A stretch of 64,000 nt of DNA from Endomicrobium sp. (GTDB taxonomy: Bacteria; Elusimicrobiota; Endomicrobiia; Endomicrobiales; Endomicrobiaceae), in NCBI GenBank assembly GCA_031261715.1, contig JAISJB010000001.1, positions 1 through 64,000 of the forward strand, read 5' to 3'. The notes beneath the pieces were generated by a model. That model made no database searches. It saw only the letters and a list, made by a program, of their open reading frames with translations, and was not told the origin of the DNA. Positions 1 through 10,448 of this stretch are shown here, piece by piece; positions within the stretch are counted from its first letter, which is position 1; every line of letters begins with the position of its first letter. The translations under genes were made by a program, and so were the position numbers.

Positions 1-419
1 TAAACATTTTTGATGAAGAAGATTCAGTTTTTCTATCAAATTTTCCTACAGAAAATAATGATTATAATATTAATAAATATGTATATAATACGTGGAAAAA
101 AATATTTTATATAAGAAAAAAATTTATTAATCTTTATGAGTCTGTTAGGCAATTAAATCAACTAGGCTCAACTCTAGAAACTAAAATAACAATAGTATAT
201 GGAAAAAATTATAATGATGTTTTCAATGACGTTGAATTATTAAATATGGTCCTTGGAAGTTGGGATATTAAATATAAGTTATCTTTAGAGAAAGAAGATG
301 TATTCAATCTGGAAATAAGTAAGTCAAAATATAAAAAGTGTAATAGGTGTTGGCGATATATAAATAATATAAAAAATGGATTGTGTATTAGATGTACGCA
401 AGTGATTCATCAATTTTAG
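1..419 (+). CDS. ileS: Isoleucyl-tRNA synthetase, C-terminal end (partial)
   Basis: Open reading frame entering from the left edge; codons are in register from base 3 and stop at TAG 417-419. The visible 138 codons match the end of the anticodon-binding domain of IleS (an early D-S-V-x-L-x-x-F-P type segment) and finish with a zinc-binding tail having C-x2-C (KCNRCW) and C-x2-C (CIRC) pairs, typical of bacterial IleS. The enzyme charges tRNA-Ile in the cytoplasm. The catalytic part lies outside the window. It is followed after 12 nt by lspA, a common bacterial neighbour pair. Confidence 0.93.
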   Translation, partial: NIFDEEDSVFLSNFPTENNDYNINKYVYNTWKKIFYIRKKFINLYESVRQLNQLGSTLETKITIVYGKNYNDVFNDVELLNMVLGSWDIKYKLSLEKEDVFNLEISKSKYKKCNRCWRYINNIKNGLCIRCTQVIHQF

Positions 420-431
420 TAAATAAGTTAT

Positions 432-902
432 ATGGCTAGATTAAAATCTGTTCTTTTTACAATATTAATATTTATAGATCAAATTTTAAAATATCTTGTT
501 GTTTGTTATATTCCATATTGTAGTTATGTTAATTGTATCTCTTTTAACAATTTATTCAATATTGTTCATGTTCATAATACTGGTATAGCTTTTGGATTAT
601 TCTATAAATATGAGTCTAACTTATTAATAATAATATTTATATTGTTATTATTAATGATAATATACCTTTATAATTATTGGTATAAATTACATAGAATGAT
701 TAGGATTGCTTTTTGTTTAATTATATCTGGTGGTATAAGTAATTTAATAGATCGACTATTTCATAATTACGTTATTGACTTTGTAGATATTGGAGTTAAC
801 TTAATTCGGTATCCTACATTTAATACAGCTGATATTTATATCTGTATAGGATTTATAATATTGTTTATTAATATAAATAAAATTGGAAATGATTTAATTT
901 AG
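432..902 (+). CDS. lspA: Lipoprotein signal peptidase (signal peptidase II)
   Basis: Membrane aspartyl protease that removes signal peptides from prolipoproteins after Lgt has lipidated them. At 156 aa it is of usual length and has four predicted hydrophobic segments. Family residues are visible: N49 in HNTGIAFG, SNLIDR at 103-108, and the two catalytic aspartates D116 (VIDFVD) and D134 (NTAD). It lies between ileS and lgt with a 3-nt gap to lgt, so the two lipoprotein-processing enzymes are likely co-translated. Confidence 0.96.
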   Translation: MARLKSVLFTILIFIDQILKYLVVCYIPYCSYVNCISFNNLFNIVHVHNTGIAFGLFYKYESNLLIIIFILLLLMIIYLYNYWYKLHRMIRIAFCLIISGGISNLIDRLFHNYVIDFVDIGVNLIRYPTFNTADIYICIGFIILFININKIGNDLI

Positions 903-905
903 TTT

Positions 906-1658
906 ATGTATCCAATTTTATTTCAGTATGGCAAATTTAAAATTTATTCTTATGGTGTGTTCATAGCCTGTGCGTTTACTATATCGTTTATATATCTTTT
1001 ATACTCTTTAAACAAATCTATAAACAAAATATTTAGTGAAAATGCTTTGTATACATTATATATATATATAATGATTATTTCTATACTAGGAAGTAGGTTA
1101 CTGTATGTTATTATGAATTTAAGATATTTTATATTAAATCCTATTAGTATTTATCAGTTATGGAATGGTGGTTTAATATATTATGGTGGATTGATTAGTT
1201 CAATTATGTTATGTGTAATATATTCATATAAACATAATATATCTATATTACAATTAGGAGATTTTTTAGTTCCAGGTTTATCTTTAGGACATTCTATAGG
1301 TCGTGTTGGCTGTTTATTCAGTGGATGTTGTTACGGCAAACCTAGCAATGTGCCATGGTCTATTATATTTAATAATACAAATTCGTTTGCTATGACCGGT
1401 AAACATTTACATCCAACACAAATTTATGAAGCTGTAATGAATTTATGTATCTTTGTAATTTTACATTTTTATTCAAAACAACATTGCAAAAGTGGAACAG
1501 TGTTTAGTATATATCTAGTATTATATGGAATAGGAAGATTTATAATTGAATTTTTTCGTTGTGATTTTAGAATTAGTTTTGTTAATTTATCAATAGCTCA
1601 AATAATATCTATTTTTATACTTATATTTGGAATTTTGATCATATGCAAAAGACAATAA
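906..1658 (+). CDS. lgt: Prolipoprotein diacylglyceryl transferase
   Basis: Transfers diacylglycerol from phosphatidylglycerol to the lipobox cysteine of prolipoproteins, the step before LspA. The 250-aa multi-pass membrane protein has the Lgt signature HSIGRVGCLFSGCCYG at about 129-144, with R133 equivalent to the essential signature arginine, plus HPTQIYEA and GIGRFIIEFFR near the C-terminus. The Cys-rich GCCYG version of the signature is one seen in several non-gammaproteobacterial groups. It overlaps the start of rluD by 16 nt. Confidence 0.96.
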   Translation: MYPILFQYGKFKIYSYGVFIACAFTISFIYLLYSLNKSINKIFSENALYTLYIYIMIISILGSRLLYVIMNLRYFILNPISIYQLWNGGLIYYGGLISSIMLCVIYSYKHNISILQLGDFLVPGLSLGHSIGRVGCLFSGCCYGKPSNVPWSIIFNNTNSFAMTGKHLHPTQIYEAVMNLCIFVILHFYSKQHCKSGTVFSIYLVLYGIGRFIIEFFRCDFRISFVNLSIAQIISIFILIFGILIICKRQ

Positions 1659-2533
1659 TATATAATGAGTATACAAAAATAAGACTTGATATATATTTAA
1701 CATTACTTTATAACAAATATTCTCGTTCTTATTTTCAAAAACTTATAAAAAAACAAAAAATATTGCTAAATGGGCATTATATAACTTCTAGTTATAAATT
1801 ACATTATGGTGACATACTCACTATTACATTTGACGATCAAATAATTAACACATTATTACCTTGTGCAGTACAACTAGATATTATTTATGAAGATCGCGAT
1901 TTAATTATTATCAATAAAAAACCTGGTATTGTTGTACACCCTTCTTATGGACACAATACAAATACAATGCTTAATGCTTTAGCATTTTATGCTAAAAATA
2001 CTTTTTCTCCTTATTTAGTCCATAGACTTGATAAAGATACTTCAGGAGTCATAATTTTCGCTAAAAATATTAGAACTCAAGAAAATATTATTAATCAATT
2101 TAAAAAGAGATTAATTAGTAAACTATATTATGCTGCTGTAAATGGCATTATTAATGAAAATCAAGGAATCATCAAAGCTCCACTTGGAAGAGATCCACAT
2201 AATAGAAAAATTATATCTGTAGGCCCATTTGCGAAAAAAATGTCTATTACAATATTTCAAGTAATAAAACGATATAATACTTTTACATTAATTAAAGTCA
2301 AGACGTGTACTGGACGTACTCATCAAATACGAAGTCATATGAAATATATTCATCATTCTATTATAGGAGACAAACAATATGGAGGACCTCAAGTAATAGG
2401 TAACACAAAATATTTAAGACAGATGTTGCATGCTTACAAGATAACATTTATACATCCAAGTAAACAGCAGGTAGTACAATTTACTTCTAGCTTACCTAAT
2501 GATATGAAAGAGCTCTTTGCAAGTCAGATCTAA
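1643..2533 (+). CDS. rluD: RluD-family 23S rRNA pseudouridine synthase
   Basis: Isomerises uridine to pseudouridine in 23S rRNA. The 296-aa protein has an N-terminal S4 RNA-binding domain (about 12-60) followed by the RluA/RluD catalytic domain with the active-site motif HRLDKDTSG (catalytic D130) and the late TGRTHQIR motif. The exact target position among RluA/C/D paralogues cannot be decided from sequence alone; RluD is the default in an lspA context. The start lies inside lgt, an overlap that suggests operon translation. Confidence 0.88.
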   Translation: MQKTIIYNEYTKIRLDIYLTLLYNKYSRSYFQKLIKKQKILLNGHYITSSYKLHYGDILTITFDDQIINTLLPCAVQLDIIYEDRDLIIINKKPGIVVHPSYGHNTNTMLNALAFYAKNTFSPYLVHRLDKDTSGVIIFAKNIRTQENIINQFKKRLISKLYYAAVNGIINENQGIIKAPLGRDPHNRKIISVGPFAKKMSITIFQVIKRYNTFTLIKVKTCTGRTHQIRSHMKYIHHSIIGDKQYGGPQVIGNTKYLRQMLHAYKITFIHPSKQQVVQFTSSLPNDMKELFASQI

Positions 2534-2566
2534 GTATAAAATGATATTTTGTATAATATTTATTAA

Positions 2567-3961
2567 ATGAGTGTTATAGATAGTTTTAAAGAACGTTATA
2601 AGACTGCTGGTGGCTATGCAGAATTTTTAAAAATATCAATTCCACTTATTGCTTCAACTGGGATAGAAGCAGTTCAACTATTCATTAATAAAATTTTTTT
2701 ATCTAGATATTCTCAGGAATCATTTATTGCTTCTACTCCTGCAGGAATTATTAATTGGTCTATTGTTTGTTTTTTCTTTGGCACTCTTACTTATATAGAT
2801 ATTTTTATAGCTCAATATTATGGACAAAAACGATATAAAGAAATAGGGCCTGCCATTTGGCAAGGCATTTACTTAGCATTTATTGCAACATGTATAATAT
2901 TCTTAAGTTCTATATTCGCCAAATCATTTTTTATGAGTATAGGGCATCCATATGATGTAGCATGTGAAGAAGTAAAATATTTTACAACATTATGCTATGG
3001 ATCATTTCCATGTATTGCTGAAACTGTTTTTGCAGGATTCTATGCAGGTATAGGCAAAACTAAAATAGTTTTAATAGTAAGTTTATGTGGTGTCATTACC
3101 AATATTATACTTGATTTTTGTTTAATTTATGGGCATTATGGCTTACCTAACATGGGAATTACTGGTGCTGCTTTAGCAAACAACATATCACTATTCATAG
3201 TTTGTATAATCTACACTGTTCTAATAGTGTCAAAAAAAAATAGTAATATATATAATACAAGAAATATTAAACCTAATTTTACTTTTATTAAAAGATTATT
3301 ATGTTATGGATTGCCAAATGGTGGAGAATTTTTTTTTGATACAATTGGATTTGGAATCTTTATAATCATTATTGGACATATTGGAATATACGAATTAGCA
3401 GCTAGCAATATAGTTGCAACTATTCATCACATTCTTTCTGTTTTTATTGTTGGATGTGGAATGTCAACATCTCTCATTGTTGGTAAGTATGTAGGCAAAA
3501 ATAACATATGTGTAGCTAAATCAAGTGTTCAATCTGCGATACATATAGTTTCTCTATATATACTAATTGTCTTTTTTTGTTTAATATTATTTCCTAATAA
3601 ATTTATAATGCTATTTGCGAGTAGTGAACAAAGTGTATTACTAGATAAAATAAGACCAATGTTATTCAATTTATTAAGAATGCTAGCTTTTTATCTTATA
3701 TTTAATGCAAGTAATATAATTTTTTCATCTGCTATAAAAGGAGCTGGAGATACTATTTTTATTGTTAAGAAATTTATTTTATTTTCCATCTTGTTTATTA
3801 TAATACCTACATATATCAGTGTAATATTTTTAAAGCTTAGTATTTACATAGCATGGAGTTTTGTATTACTTTATAATATGGCATTATCACTAAGCTTTTA
3901 TTATAGATATAAATCACAAAGATGGACAATTACGCATCTTATCGGCAAAAATAATCAATGA
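2567..3961 (+). CDS. MATE-family multidrug/metabolite exporter
   Basis: A 464-aa polytopic membrane protein with about 12 hydrophobic segments and the two-fold MATE arrangement: an N-terminal KISIPLIAS segment and a repeated pattern in the second half around GLPNGGEFF. MATE proteins export cationic drugs or metabolites using Na+ or H+ gradients; the substrate here is unknown. Its stop codon overlaps the start of the downstream ABC exporter (ATGA at 3958-3961), so the two transporters are translationally coupled. No convincing ribosome-binding site precedes the ATG. Confidence 0.87.
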   Translation: MSVIDSFKERYKTAGGYAEFLKISIPLIASTGIEAVQLFINKIFLSRYSQESFIASTPAGIINWSIVCFFFGTLTYIDIFIAQYYGQKRYKEIGPAIWQGIYLAFIATCIIFLSSIFAKSFFMSIGHPYDVACEEVKYFTTLCYGSFPCIAETVFAGFYAGIGKTKIVLIVSLCGVITNIILDFCLIYGHYGLPNMGITGAALANNISLFIVCIIYTVLIVSKKNSNIYNTRNIKPNFTFIKRLLCYGLPNGGEFFFDTIGFGIFIIIIGHIGIYELAASNIVATIHHILSVFIVGCGMSTSLIVGKYVGKNNICVAKSSVQSAIHIVSLYILIVFFCLILFPNKFIMLFASSEQSVLLDKIRPMLFNLLRMLAFYLIFNASNIIFSSAIKGAGDTIFIVKKFILFSILFIIIPTYISVIFLKLSIYIAWSFVLLYNMALSLSFYYRYKSQRWTITHLIGKNNQ

Positions 3962-5733
3962 ACTTTATATTAAAAATAAAAAACACTATACGAAGTAAAA
4001 AGATTGAACAAGTACAACATTTATGGATAAATTACATTGTTTCGCAATGGAAATTACTACTATTATCATCTATTTTTATGTTAATGTTTGGCATTTTAAA
4101 TGCTTGTGCTATAAGTTTATTAAAACCAGTTTTTGACGAAGTATTTATAGATAAAAATAAATCAGTCCTAATCATCATGGCTATAAAATTAGTAATAGTT
4201 TTTGCTACAAAATCCTTAGCACAATATATACAAGCTGTTACCATGATCAAATTAGGAATTAATTGTATTAAGAAATTACAATTAGATTTATATAGAAAAA
4301 TTATTATACAAGATTTAGATTTTTTTCATAAACATAGTTCTGGTAATTTATTAGTACATTTTGAACGAGATCTAACTACTATTAAGGAAGCTATTATTAT
4401 AACTTGTACTACACTTGTTAGAGATACTTGTTCTATTGTATTTTTAATTATATTAATGTTTTTGAAAAGTTTTGATATGGCTATAATTATGTTTATATTC
4501 TTTCCTTTAGGTTTTTATCCAATATTATATTTTGGTAAAAAAATAAAAAAAATATTTCACAAACAACAGGGATTGATTGGTAATTTGTATACAACTTTAA
4601 CTCAATCATTTTGTAATATTAAAATTGTTAAAGCTTATAATATGGAAAATATAGAATTTAGTAAACTGAAATTACATACTGACAAAATATCTAAGACTGC
4701 ATTAAAAATAGCTAAAAATAGTAATATTTTAAGTCCATTGATGGAATTTTTTGGTGGAGTTGTTGCCTCAGCTACATTAACTTATGGAGGCTATAGAATT
4801 ATTCATGGTCTTTTAACTCCAGGAGAATTTATGATTTTTTTAGTTTCTATAATTGCAATATATCAACCTATGAAATCTTTGGCTAATTTGAGTACAAATA
4901 TACAAATTGGTATAGTAGCGCTAGGGCGTATTTTTAATTTAATGGATATTAAACCACAAATAGTAAACAAACTATATGCTAAAAAAATTATATTTATTAA
5001 TGGAGTTATAAAATTTAATAAAGTAAAATTTAGTTATGTTCCAAATAGAACAGTGTTACATAATATAAATTTAGTAGTTAAAGAGGGTGAAAAAGTTGCT
5101 ATAGTGGGGCGTGCAGGGTCTGGTAAATCTACTTGTATGAATTTACTTTTAAGATTCTATGATGTACAAGATGGTAGTATTGAAATTGATGGAGAAGATA
5201 TACGTAATATTCAAATTCAATCCTTAAGAGATAATATATCTTTTGTTTCTCAAGATATAATGCTATTTGATAATACTATACGTGATAACATTTTAATTGG
5301 AAGACCTAATGCAAGTAATAAAGAAATGATAGCGGCTGCTAAAAATGCTGCAGCACATGATTTTATTACTAGTCAAGAAACAGGATATAGCACAATTATT
5401 GGTCAACATGGTGTAGTTTTATCTGGAGGACAAAAGCAAATGATAGCTCTTGCAAGAGCTATATTAAAAAATGCACCAATACTATTACTTGATGAAGCAA
5501 CAAGTTCATTAGATTTTCAATCAGAAAAAAAAATACAACAATGTTTTGATAATTTAATTAAAGATAAAACTGCAATCGTTATAGCACATCGTTTATCTAC
5601 AATAATGAATGCAGATAGAATATATGTATTTAAAAATGGCTATATTGTTGAAGTTGGAACTCATGAAAAATTAATGAATTTAAATGGACACTATGCAAAC
5701 TTATATAAATATAGTAATTTTTTTATTACTTGA
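3958..5733 (+). CDS. msbA: MsbA-type lipid A/multidrug ABC exporter (fused TM and ATPase)
   Basis: A 591-aa half-transporter: six hydrophobic segments in residues about 30-320, then an ATPase domain with Walker A GRAGSGKST (384-392), signature LSGGQKQ, Walker B ILLLDEATSSLD and the H-loop in IAHRLST. The length and architecture are those of MsbA, which flips lipid A-core across the inner membrane; a complete lipid A pathway is encoded in this window, which supports that role. A general drug exporter is the alternative. The TGA stop (5731-5733) lies within the -35 box of the groES promoter. Confidence 0.8.
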   Translation: MNFILKIKNTIRSKKIEQVQHLWINYIVSQWKLLLLSSIFMLMFGILNACAISLLKPVFDEVFIDKNKSVLIIMAIKLVIVFATKSLAQYIQAVTMIKLGINCIKKLQLDLYRKIIIQDLDFFHKHSSGNLLVHFERDLTTIKEAIIITCTTLVRDTCSIVFLIILMFLKSFDMAIIMFIFFPLGFYPILYFGKKIKKIFHKQQGLIGNLYTTLTQSFCNIKIVKAYNMENIEFSKLKLHTDKISKTALKIAKNSNILSPLMEFFGGVVASATLTYGGYRIIHGLLTPGEFMIFLVSIIAIYQPMKSLANLSTNIQIGIVALGRIFNLMDIKPQIVNKLYAKKIIFINGVIKFNKVKFSYVPNRTVLHNINLVVKEGEKVAIVGRAGSGKSTCMNLLLRFYDVQDGSIEIDGEDIRNIQIQSLRDNISFVSQDIMLFDNTIRDNILIGRPNASNKEMIAAAKNAAAHDFITSQETGYSTIIGQHGVVLSGGQKQMIALARAILKNAPILLLDEATSSLDFQSEKKIQQCFDNLIKDKTAIVIAHRLSTIMNADRIYVFKNGYIVEVGTHEKLMNLNGHYANLYKYSNFFIT

Positions 5734-5759
5734 CAAGAATTATTTTGATTTTGTATAAT
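5730..5759 (+). promoter_or_regulatory. Sigma-70/sigma-A promoter of groESL
   Basis: Both hexamers are perfect: TTGACA (5730-5735) and TATAAT (5754-5759), separated by 18 nt. The predicted start of transcription, around 5766, falls inside the CIRCE-like element. The -35 box overlaps the msbA stop codon. It is the strongest promoter seen in the window, as expected for a chaperonin operon. Confidence 0.85.
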
Positions 5760-5760
5760 T

Positions 5761-5787
5761 TTAGCAATTAAAGCATGACACTGCTAA
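5761..5787 (+). promoter_or_regulatory. Degenerate CIRCE operator (HrcA site) upstream of groES
   Basis: The 27-nt block TTAGCAATT-N9-CACTGCTAA keeps the 9-9-9 geometry of CIRCE (TTAGCACTC-N9-GAGTGCTAA) and the outer six bases of both arms (TTAGCA/TGCTAA), but the inner three bases of each arm no longer pair. It lies just downstream of the -10 box, the usual place for HrcA repression of groESL. Inference: a CIRCE site in decay, or recognised by a diverged HrcA. No hrcA gene is in the window. Confidence 0.72.
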
Positions 5788-5831
5788 TATAAGCAATAAT
5801 GATAAAATTCATAAAAGGAGGTAGTATTATT

Positions 5832-6116
5832 ATGATTAAACCATTGGGTGAGAAGATTTTAGTTAAACCTATTGATGTGAAGGAGGTAAAAAAAGGAGGC
5901 ATTTTTATTCCTGACACTGCGAAAGAGAAACCACAAGAAGGGGAAGTTATTTCATTAGGTACAGGAAAGAAATTAGAAGATGGCAAAGTACTGCCTTTTG
6001 AAGTACAAAAAGGGGATAAAGTTCTATTTGGTAAATATTCTGGGACTGAAGTAAAAATTGATGATGTTGATTATCTAATCATGTCACAAGATGATATTTT
6101 AGGAATAATTGAGTAA
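5832..6116 (+). CDS. groES: Co-chaperonin GroES (Cpn10)
   Basis: Heptameric lid of the GroEL folding chamber. The 94-aa protein starts [13 protein letters not shown] and has the mobile-loop region ([17 protein letters not shown]) and the terminal DILGIIE block of the family. I chose ATG 5832 because AAAAGGAGG (5813-5821) sits 10 nt upstream and the length then matches the family; an in-frame ATG at 5799 would add 11 non-homologous residues. Followed by groEL after 49 nt. Confidence 0.97.
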   Translation: MIKPLGEKILVKPIDVKEVKKGGIFIPDTAKEKPQEGEVISLGTGKKLEDGKVLPFEVQKGDKVLFGKYSGTEVKIDDVDYLIMSQDDILGIIE

Positions 6117-6159
6117 ATTTTTTAATAAGTTTTATTTTCAATTTATGAAAGGAGATTAA

Positions 6160-7803
<1,644 letters not shown>

Positions 7804-7818
7804 ACATTGAAACATTTT

Positions 7819-7859
7819 TATCAAAAAGCCCTAAATAAAGGTTTTAGGGCTTTTTGATA
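7819..7859. terminator. Bidirectional intrinsic terminator between groEL and ogg
   Basis: Perfect 17-bp inverted repeat (7819-7835 and 7843-7859) around a 7-nt loop, with the GC core AGCCCTAAA/TTTAGGGCT flanked by A5 and T5 runs. Either strand gives a stable hairpin ending in U-rich sequence, so it can terminate both groEL and the convergent ogg gene, whose stop is 8 nt away. Confidence 0.92.
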
Positions 7860-7866
7860 AAGTATA

Positions 7867-8556
7867 TTATTTGAAAATACCTCCTGTTGATTTACTCCAT
7901 AAAATCATGTCTAAATGACACATAGGTATATTGAGCTTTTTTGCAAAGTTTTGCATTTTGTTTTCTATCGTTAAATATGTCTTTTTTGTTAGATATTGTG
8001 GTATTACATCGATAATGTTATATAATCGTAGATTACATAGTATATGTCTGTCTAAAATTGCTAGTTCTCGTCCTATACCTATATTTCTTAAAAAATGGCT
8101 AGATTCTTTATACCCTAAGCCTTTAACGTTATTTACTAACCATTCTCTAGTAGAGTAGATATTGTTAACAACTTTAGCTCTAACATCTAAAATATTATTC
8201 ACTATAAATAACTTTTTAGCTTCCATAATATATTTTGCTTTGGCATTATGAAAACGAATATGTTTTATTGCTTTGAGTATATCTTTTTCTTTTATAGTCA
8301 TGTACTTTGAATACAATTGATCAATATTTTTTACTGCTTGCCAACATAGTGTAGCTTTACTTTGAGGAGTTAATATACAAAAAATAAGTTCCAAAAATAT
8401 TTCTGTATTTGTACCATTTTCCCATATTTTACAAAAGTAGTTTTCCCTACTTTTAAGAATATGATAGATATTTAACCAAAATTTTTTTAATCCTATAATA
8501 TCTTGTGAGTGATCTATAGGTATTTTAACAAATTCTATTGACATATAACTGTTCAT
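7867..8556 (-). CDS. ogg: 8-oxoguanine DNA glycosylase/AP lyase, Ogg2-like (HhH-GPD)
   Basis: Base-excision repair enzyme that removes 8-oxoguanine and nicks the abasic site. The 229-aa protein has the helix-hairpin-helix region VKGLGYKESSHFLRNIG with probable catalytic K150, followed by LAILDRHI with D169. This arrangement matches the archaeal/bacterial Ogg2 group better than endonuclease III: no iron-sulfur cysteines follow. It converges on groEL. The start is uncertain between M1 and M5; no clear ribosome-binding site is seen. A second glycosylase, nth, lies at 17860-18498. Confidence 0.82.
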   Translation of the reverse strand: MNSYMSIEFVKIPIDHSQDIIGLKKFWLNIYHILKSRENYFCKIWENGTNTEIFLELIFCILTPQSKATLCWQAVKNIDQLYSKYMTIKEKDILKAIKHIRFHNAKAKYIMEAKKLFIVNNILDVRAKVVNNIYSTREWLVNNVKGLGYKESSHFLRNIGIGRELAILDRHILCNLRLYNIIDVIPQYLTKKTYLTIENKMQNFAKKLNIPMCHLDMILWSKSTGGIFK

Positions 8557-8601
8557 AATATATTGAAAATATTATAACTAAATTGATAAAATATTTCACA
8601 A

Positions 8602-9126
8602 ATGGCTAAACTGACTATCATAAAATATGGCGATTCAGTATTAAGAAAAAAAACAAGAAATCTATTATTAGAAGAAATTAATACTAATAATTCTATAATT
8701 CGTACTCTTGCATACAATATGATAGATACCATGCAGTGTGCTGAAGGTGTTGGGATTGCTGCTCCACAAGTTGGGATATCATTAAGTTTATGTATTATCA
8801 AGACGCCACAAGATCTATCTCAGACACTTGTTATGATTAATCCAAAAATAACTTTTAAAAATAATAATAAAACATGTTGTCAAGAAGGGTGTTTGTCATT
8901 ACCAGGAATATATGAAGATGTAAATAGATTTAGTGAAGTAATTTGTGAGTATATTAATCTCGATTGTAAACATTGTATTATTGAAGCAAGAGGTTTATTG
9001 TCTAGAATTATTCAACATGAAGTTGATCATTTAAACGCTAAGCTTTTTATAGATTATTTATCACAATGTAAAAAGTTACAGATTAATAAAATATTTAAAA
9101 CAAGAAAACAAAACGGATTATTGTAA
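8602..9126 (+). CDS. def: Peptide deformylase
   Basis: Metalloenzyme that removes the formyl group from nascent N-formyl-methionyl proteins. All three family motifs are present: GVGIAAPQ (49-56), EGCLSL with metal ligand C97, and QHEVDHL with H139, E140 and H143. The 174-aa length is normal. The stop overlaps the fmt start by one base (TAATG), so the formylation and deformylation genes are coupled. Confidence 0.97.
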   Translation: MAKLTIIKYGDSVLRKKTRNLLLEEINTNNSIIRTLAYNMIDTMQCAEGVGIAAPQVGISLSLCIIKTPQDLSQTLVMINPKITFKNNNKTCCQEGCLSLPGIYEDVNRFSEVICEYINLDCKHCIIEARGLLSRIIQHEVDHLNAKLFIDYLSQCKKLQINKIFKTRKQNGLL

Positions 9127-10058
9127 TGAATATATTATTTTTTGGAACTTCATATATTGCACAACAATTTCTTTTTGAGTTATATAAAAATAAACATAAT
9201 ATTTTTGTAGTAACACTTCCAGACAAACCATATTATAAAAATGTTAACTTAGTAAAAAGCTATGCAGAATCTCATAACATTCCTTTGCTACAACCTGAAC
9301 TATTTAAACAAAATATTATTTCACAAATCATTAAATATAACGTAGATATTGGAGTAGTTATAGATTACGGAAAACTCATACCAAAAAAAGTATTTGATCT
9401 TCCACATTATAAAATTTTTAATATACATTTTTCTTTGTTACCACAATATAGAGGTGCAGCTCCTATTCAATATTCTCTATGCAATGGTGATTATGAAACA
9501 GGAGTAACATCTTTTTATATTGATCAAACTATAGATACTGGAGATATTATAATCCAAAAAAAACTTGACATTAAGTATAATGATAATGCATATACATTAC
9601 TGAAAAAACTTATACCATTAGGTATACATGTTATGAATCAAACTATTTTGGAGTTAGTGACTAAAAATGTCATTAATTTACCTCAACATGGTATACCTAG
9701 TTTTACTAAACGTATTAAAAAAAGTGATGGTTTCATTAACTGGCACCAAAGTGCCATAACAATATATAATAAATTTAGAGGGTTATATATATGGCCAGGA
9801 TTATACTCTATAATACTAAAAGGCAAATTAACTGGTAAAAGAATAAAATTTATAGATATGGAGATTTATGATTATGTTTCTATCAATAGTGAGCATGATC
9901 ATGGAACTATTGAGTCAATAAAAGCAAATAAAGGTTTTATTGTACTATGTTCAATTGGTAAACTGTTAATAACTAAAATACAAATTGAAGGAAAACCAAT
10001 TGTATCTGCTTGGAATTTTTTACAAGGGAATCAACTTCAAATTGGAGATAAAGTTTAA
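9126..10058 (+). CDS. fmt: Methionyl-tRNA formyltransferase
   Basis: Formylates initiator Met-tRNA using 10-formyl-tetrahydrofolate. At 310 aa it has the formyltransferase core with catalytic N and H in FNIHFSLLPQYRGAAPIQ and the Asp in DTGDII, followed by the C-terminal tRNA-binding domain (GLYIWPG region). The N-terminal nucleotide loop (FFGTSYIAQQFL) is slightly divergent from the usual FMGTPxFA. It forms the def-fmt pair found across bacteria. Confidence 0.96.
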   Translation: MNILFFGTSYIAQQFLFELYKNKHNIFVVTLPDKPYYKNVNLVKSYAESHNIPLLQPELFKQNIISQIIKYNVDIGVVIDYGKLIPKKVFDLPHYKIFNIHFSLLPQYRGAAPIQYSLCNGDYETGVTSFYIDQTIDTGDIIIQKKLDIKYNDNAYTLLKKLIPLGIHVMNQTILELVTKNVINLPQHGIPSFTKRIKKSDGFINWHQSAITIYNKFRGLYIWPGLYSIILKGKLTGKRIKFIDMEIYDYVSINSEHDHGTIESIKANKGFIVLCSIGKLLITKIQIEGKPIVSAWNFLQGNQLQIGDKV

Positions 10059-10111
10059 GAATTGTGTATTTGCTTGTAGTTGATAATTATAAAAAAGTAG
10101 AGGATTAAACT

Positions 10112-10435
10112 ATGATATTGGAAGTCAACGAAAACAATTTTGAATTGGAATTGAATAATATTAATGAAAAATCGTTAGTATTAGTAGATTTTTGGGCACC
10201 GTGGTGTGGGCCATGTAAAAAATTTGCTACAATACTTACTGATATTGATTTATTTTTTAAAGACAAACTCAGAATATTAAAAGTTAATACAGATAAAAAT
10301 GTGGGGTTGTCACAAAAATATAACGTTTTATCAATTCCATGCTTAATTTTATTAAAACAAAACAAAATCTTGAAACGAATAGTTGGTTGCTTATCAAAAA
10401 ATGAAATAAGTAAAATAATAGATACATATATCTAA
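10112..10435 (+). CDS. trxA: Thioredoxin
   Basis: Small disulfide reductase; 107 aa with the classic WCGPC active site (C32, C35), preceding DFWAPW and a cis-Pro segment (SIPCLI). The Cys after the cis-Pro (IPC) is unusual, as Thr is more common there. Ribosome-binding site AGAGGA lies upstream. It sits 13 nt before trxB, forming a complete thioredoxin reduction pair. Confidence 0.95.
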   Translation: MILEVNENNFELELNNINEKSLVLVDFWAPWCGPCKKFATILTDIDLFFKDKLRILKVNTDKNVGLSQKYNVLSIPCLILLKQNKILKRIVGCLSKNEISKIIDTYI

Positions 10436-10448
10436 ATAGGAAAAAGAT

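Noticed and set aside
1055-1075. Short TA-repeat tract inside lgt
   Set aside because: Simple AT repeat encoding a Tyr/Ile membrane helix; expected at this base composition.
5799-5831. N-terminal extension of GroES from an upstream ATG
   Set aside because: The extension overlaps the strong AAAAGGAGG ribosome-binding site and has no family similarity; ATG 5832 gives the normal 94 aa.
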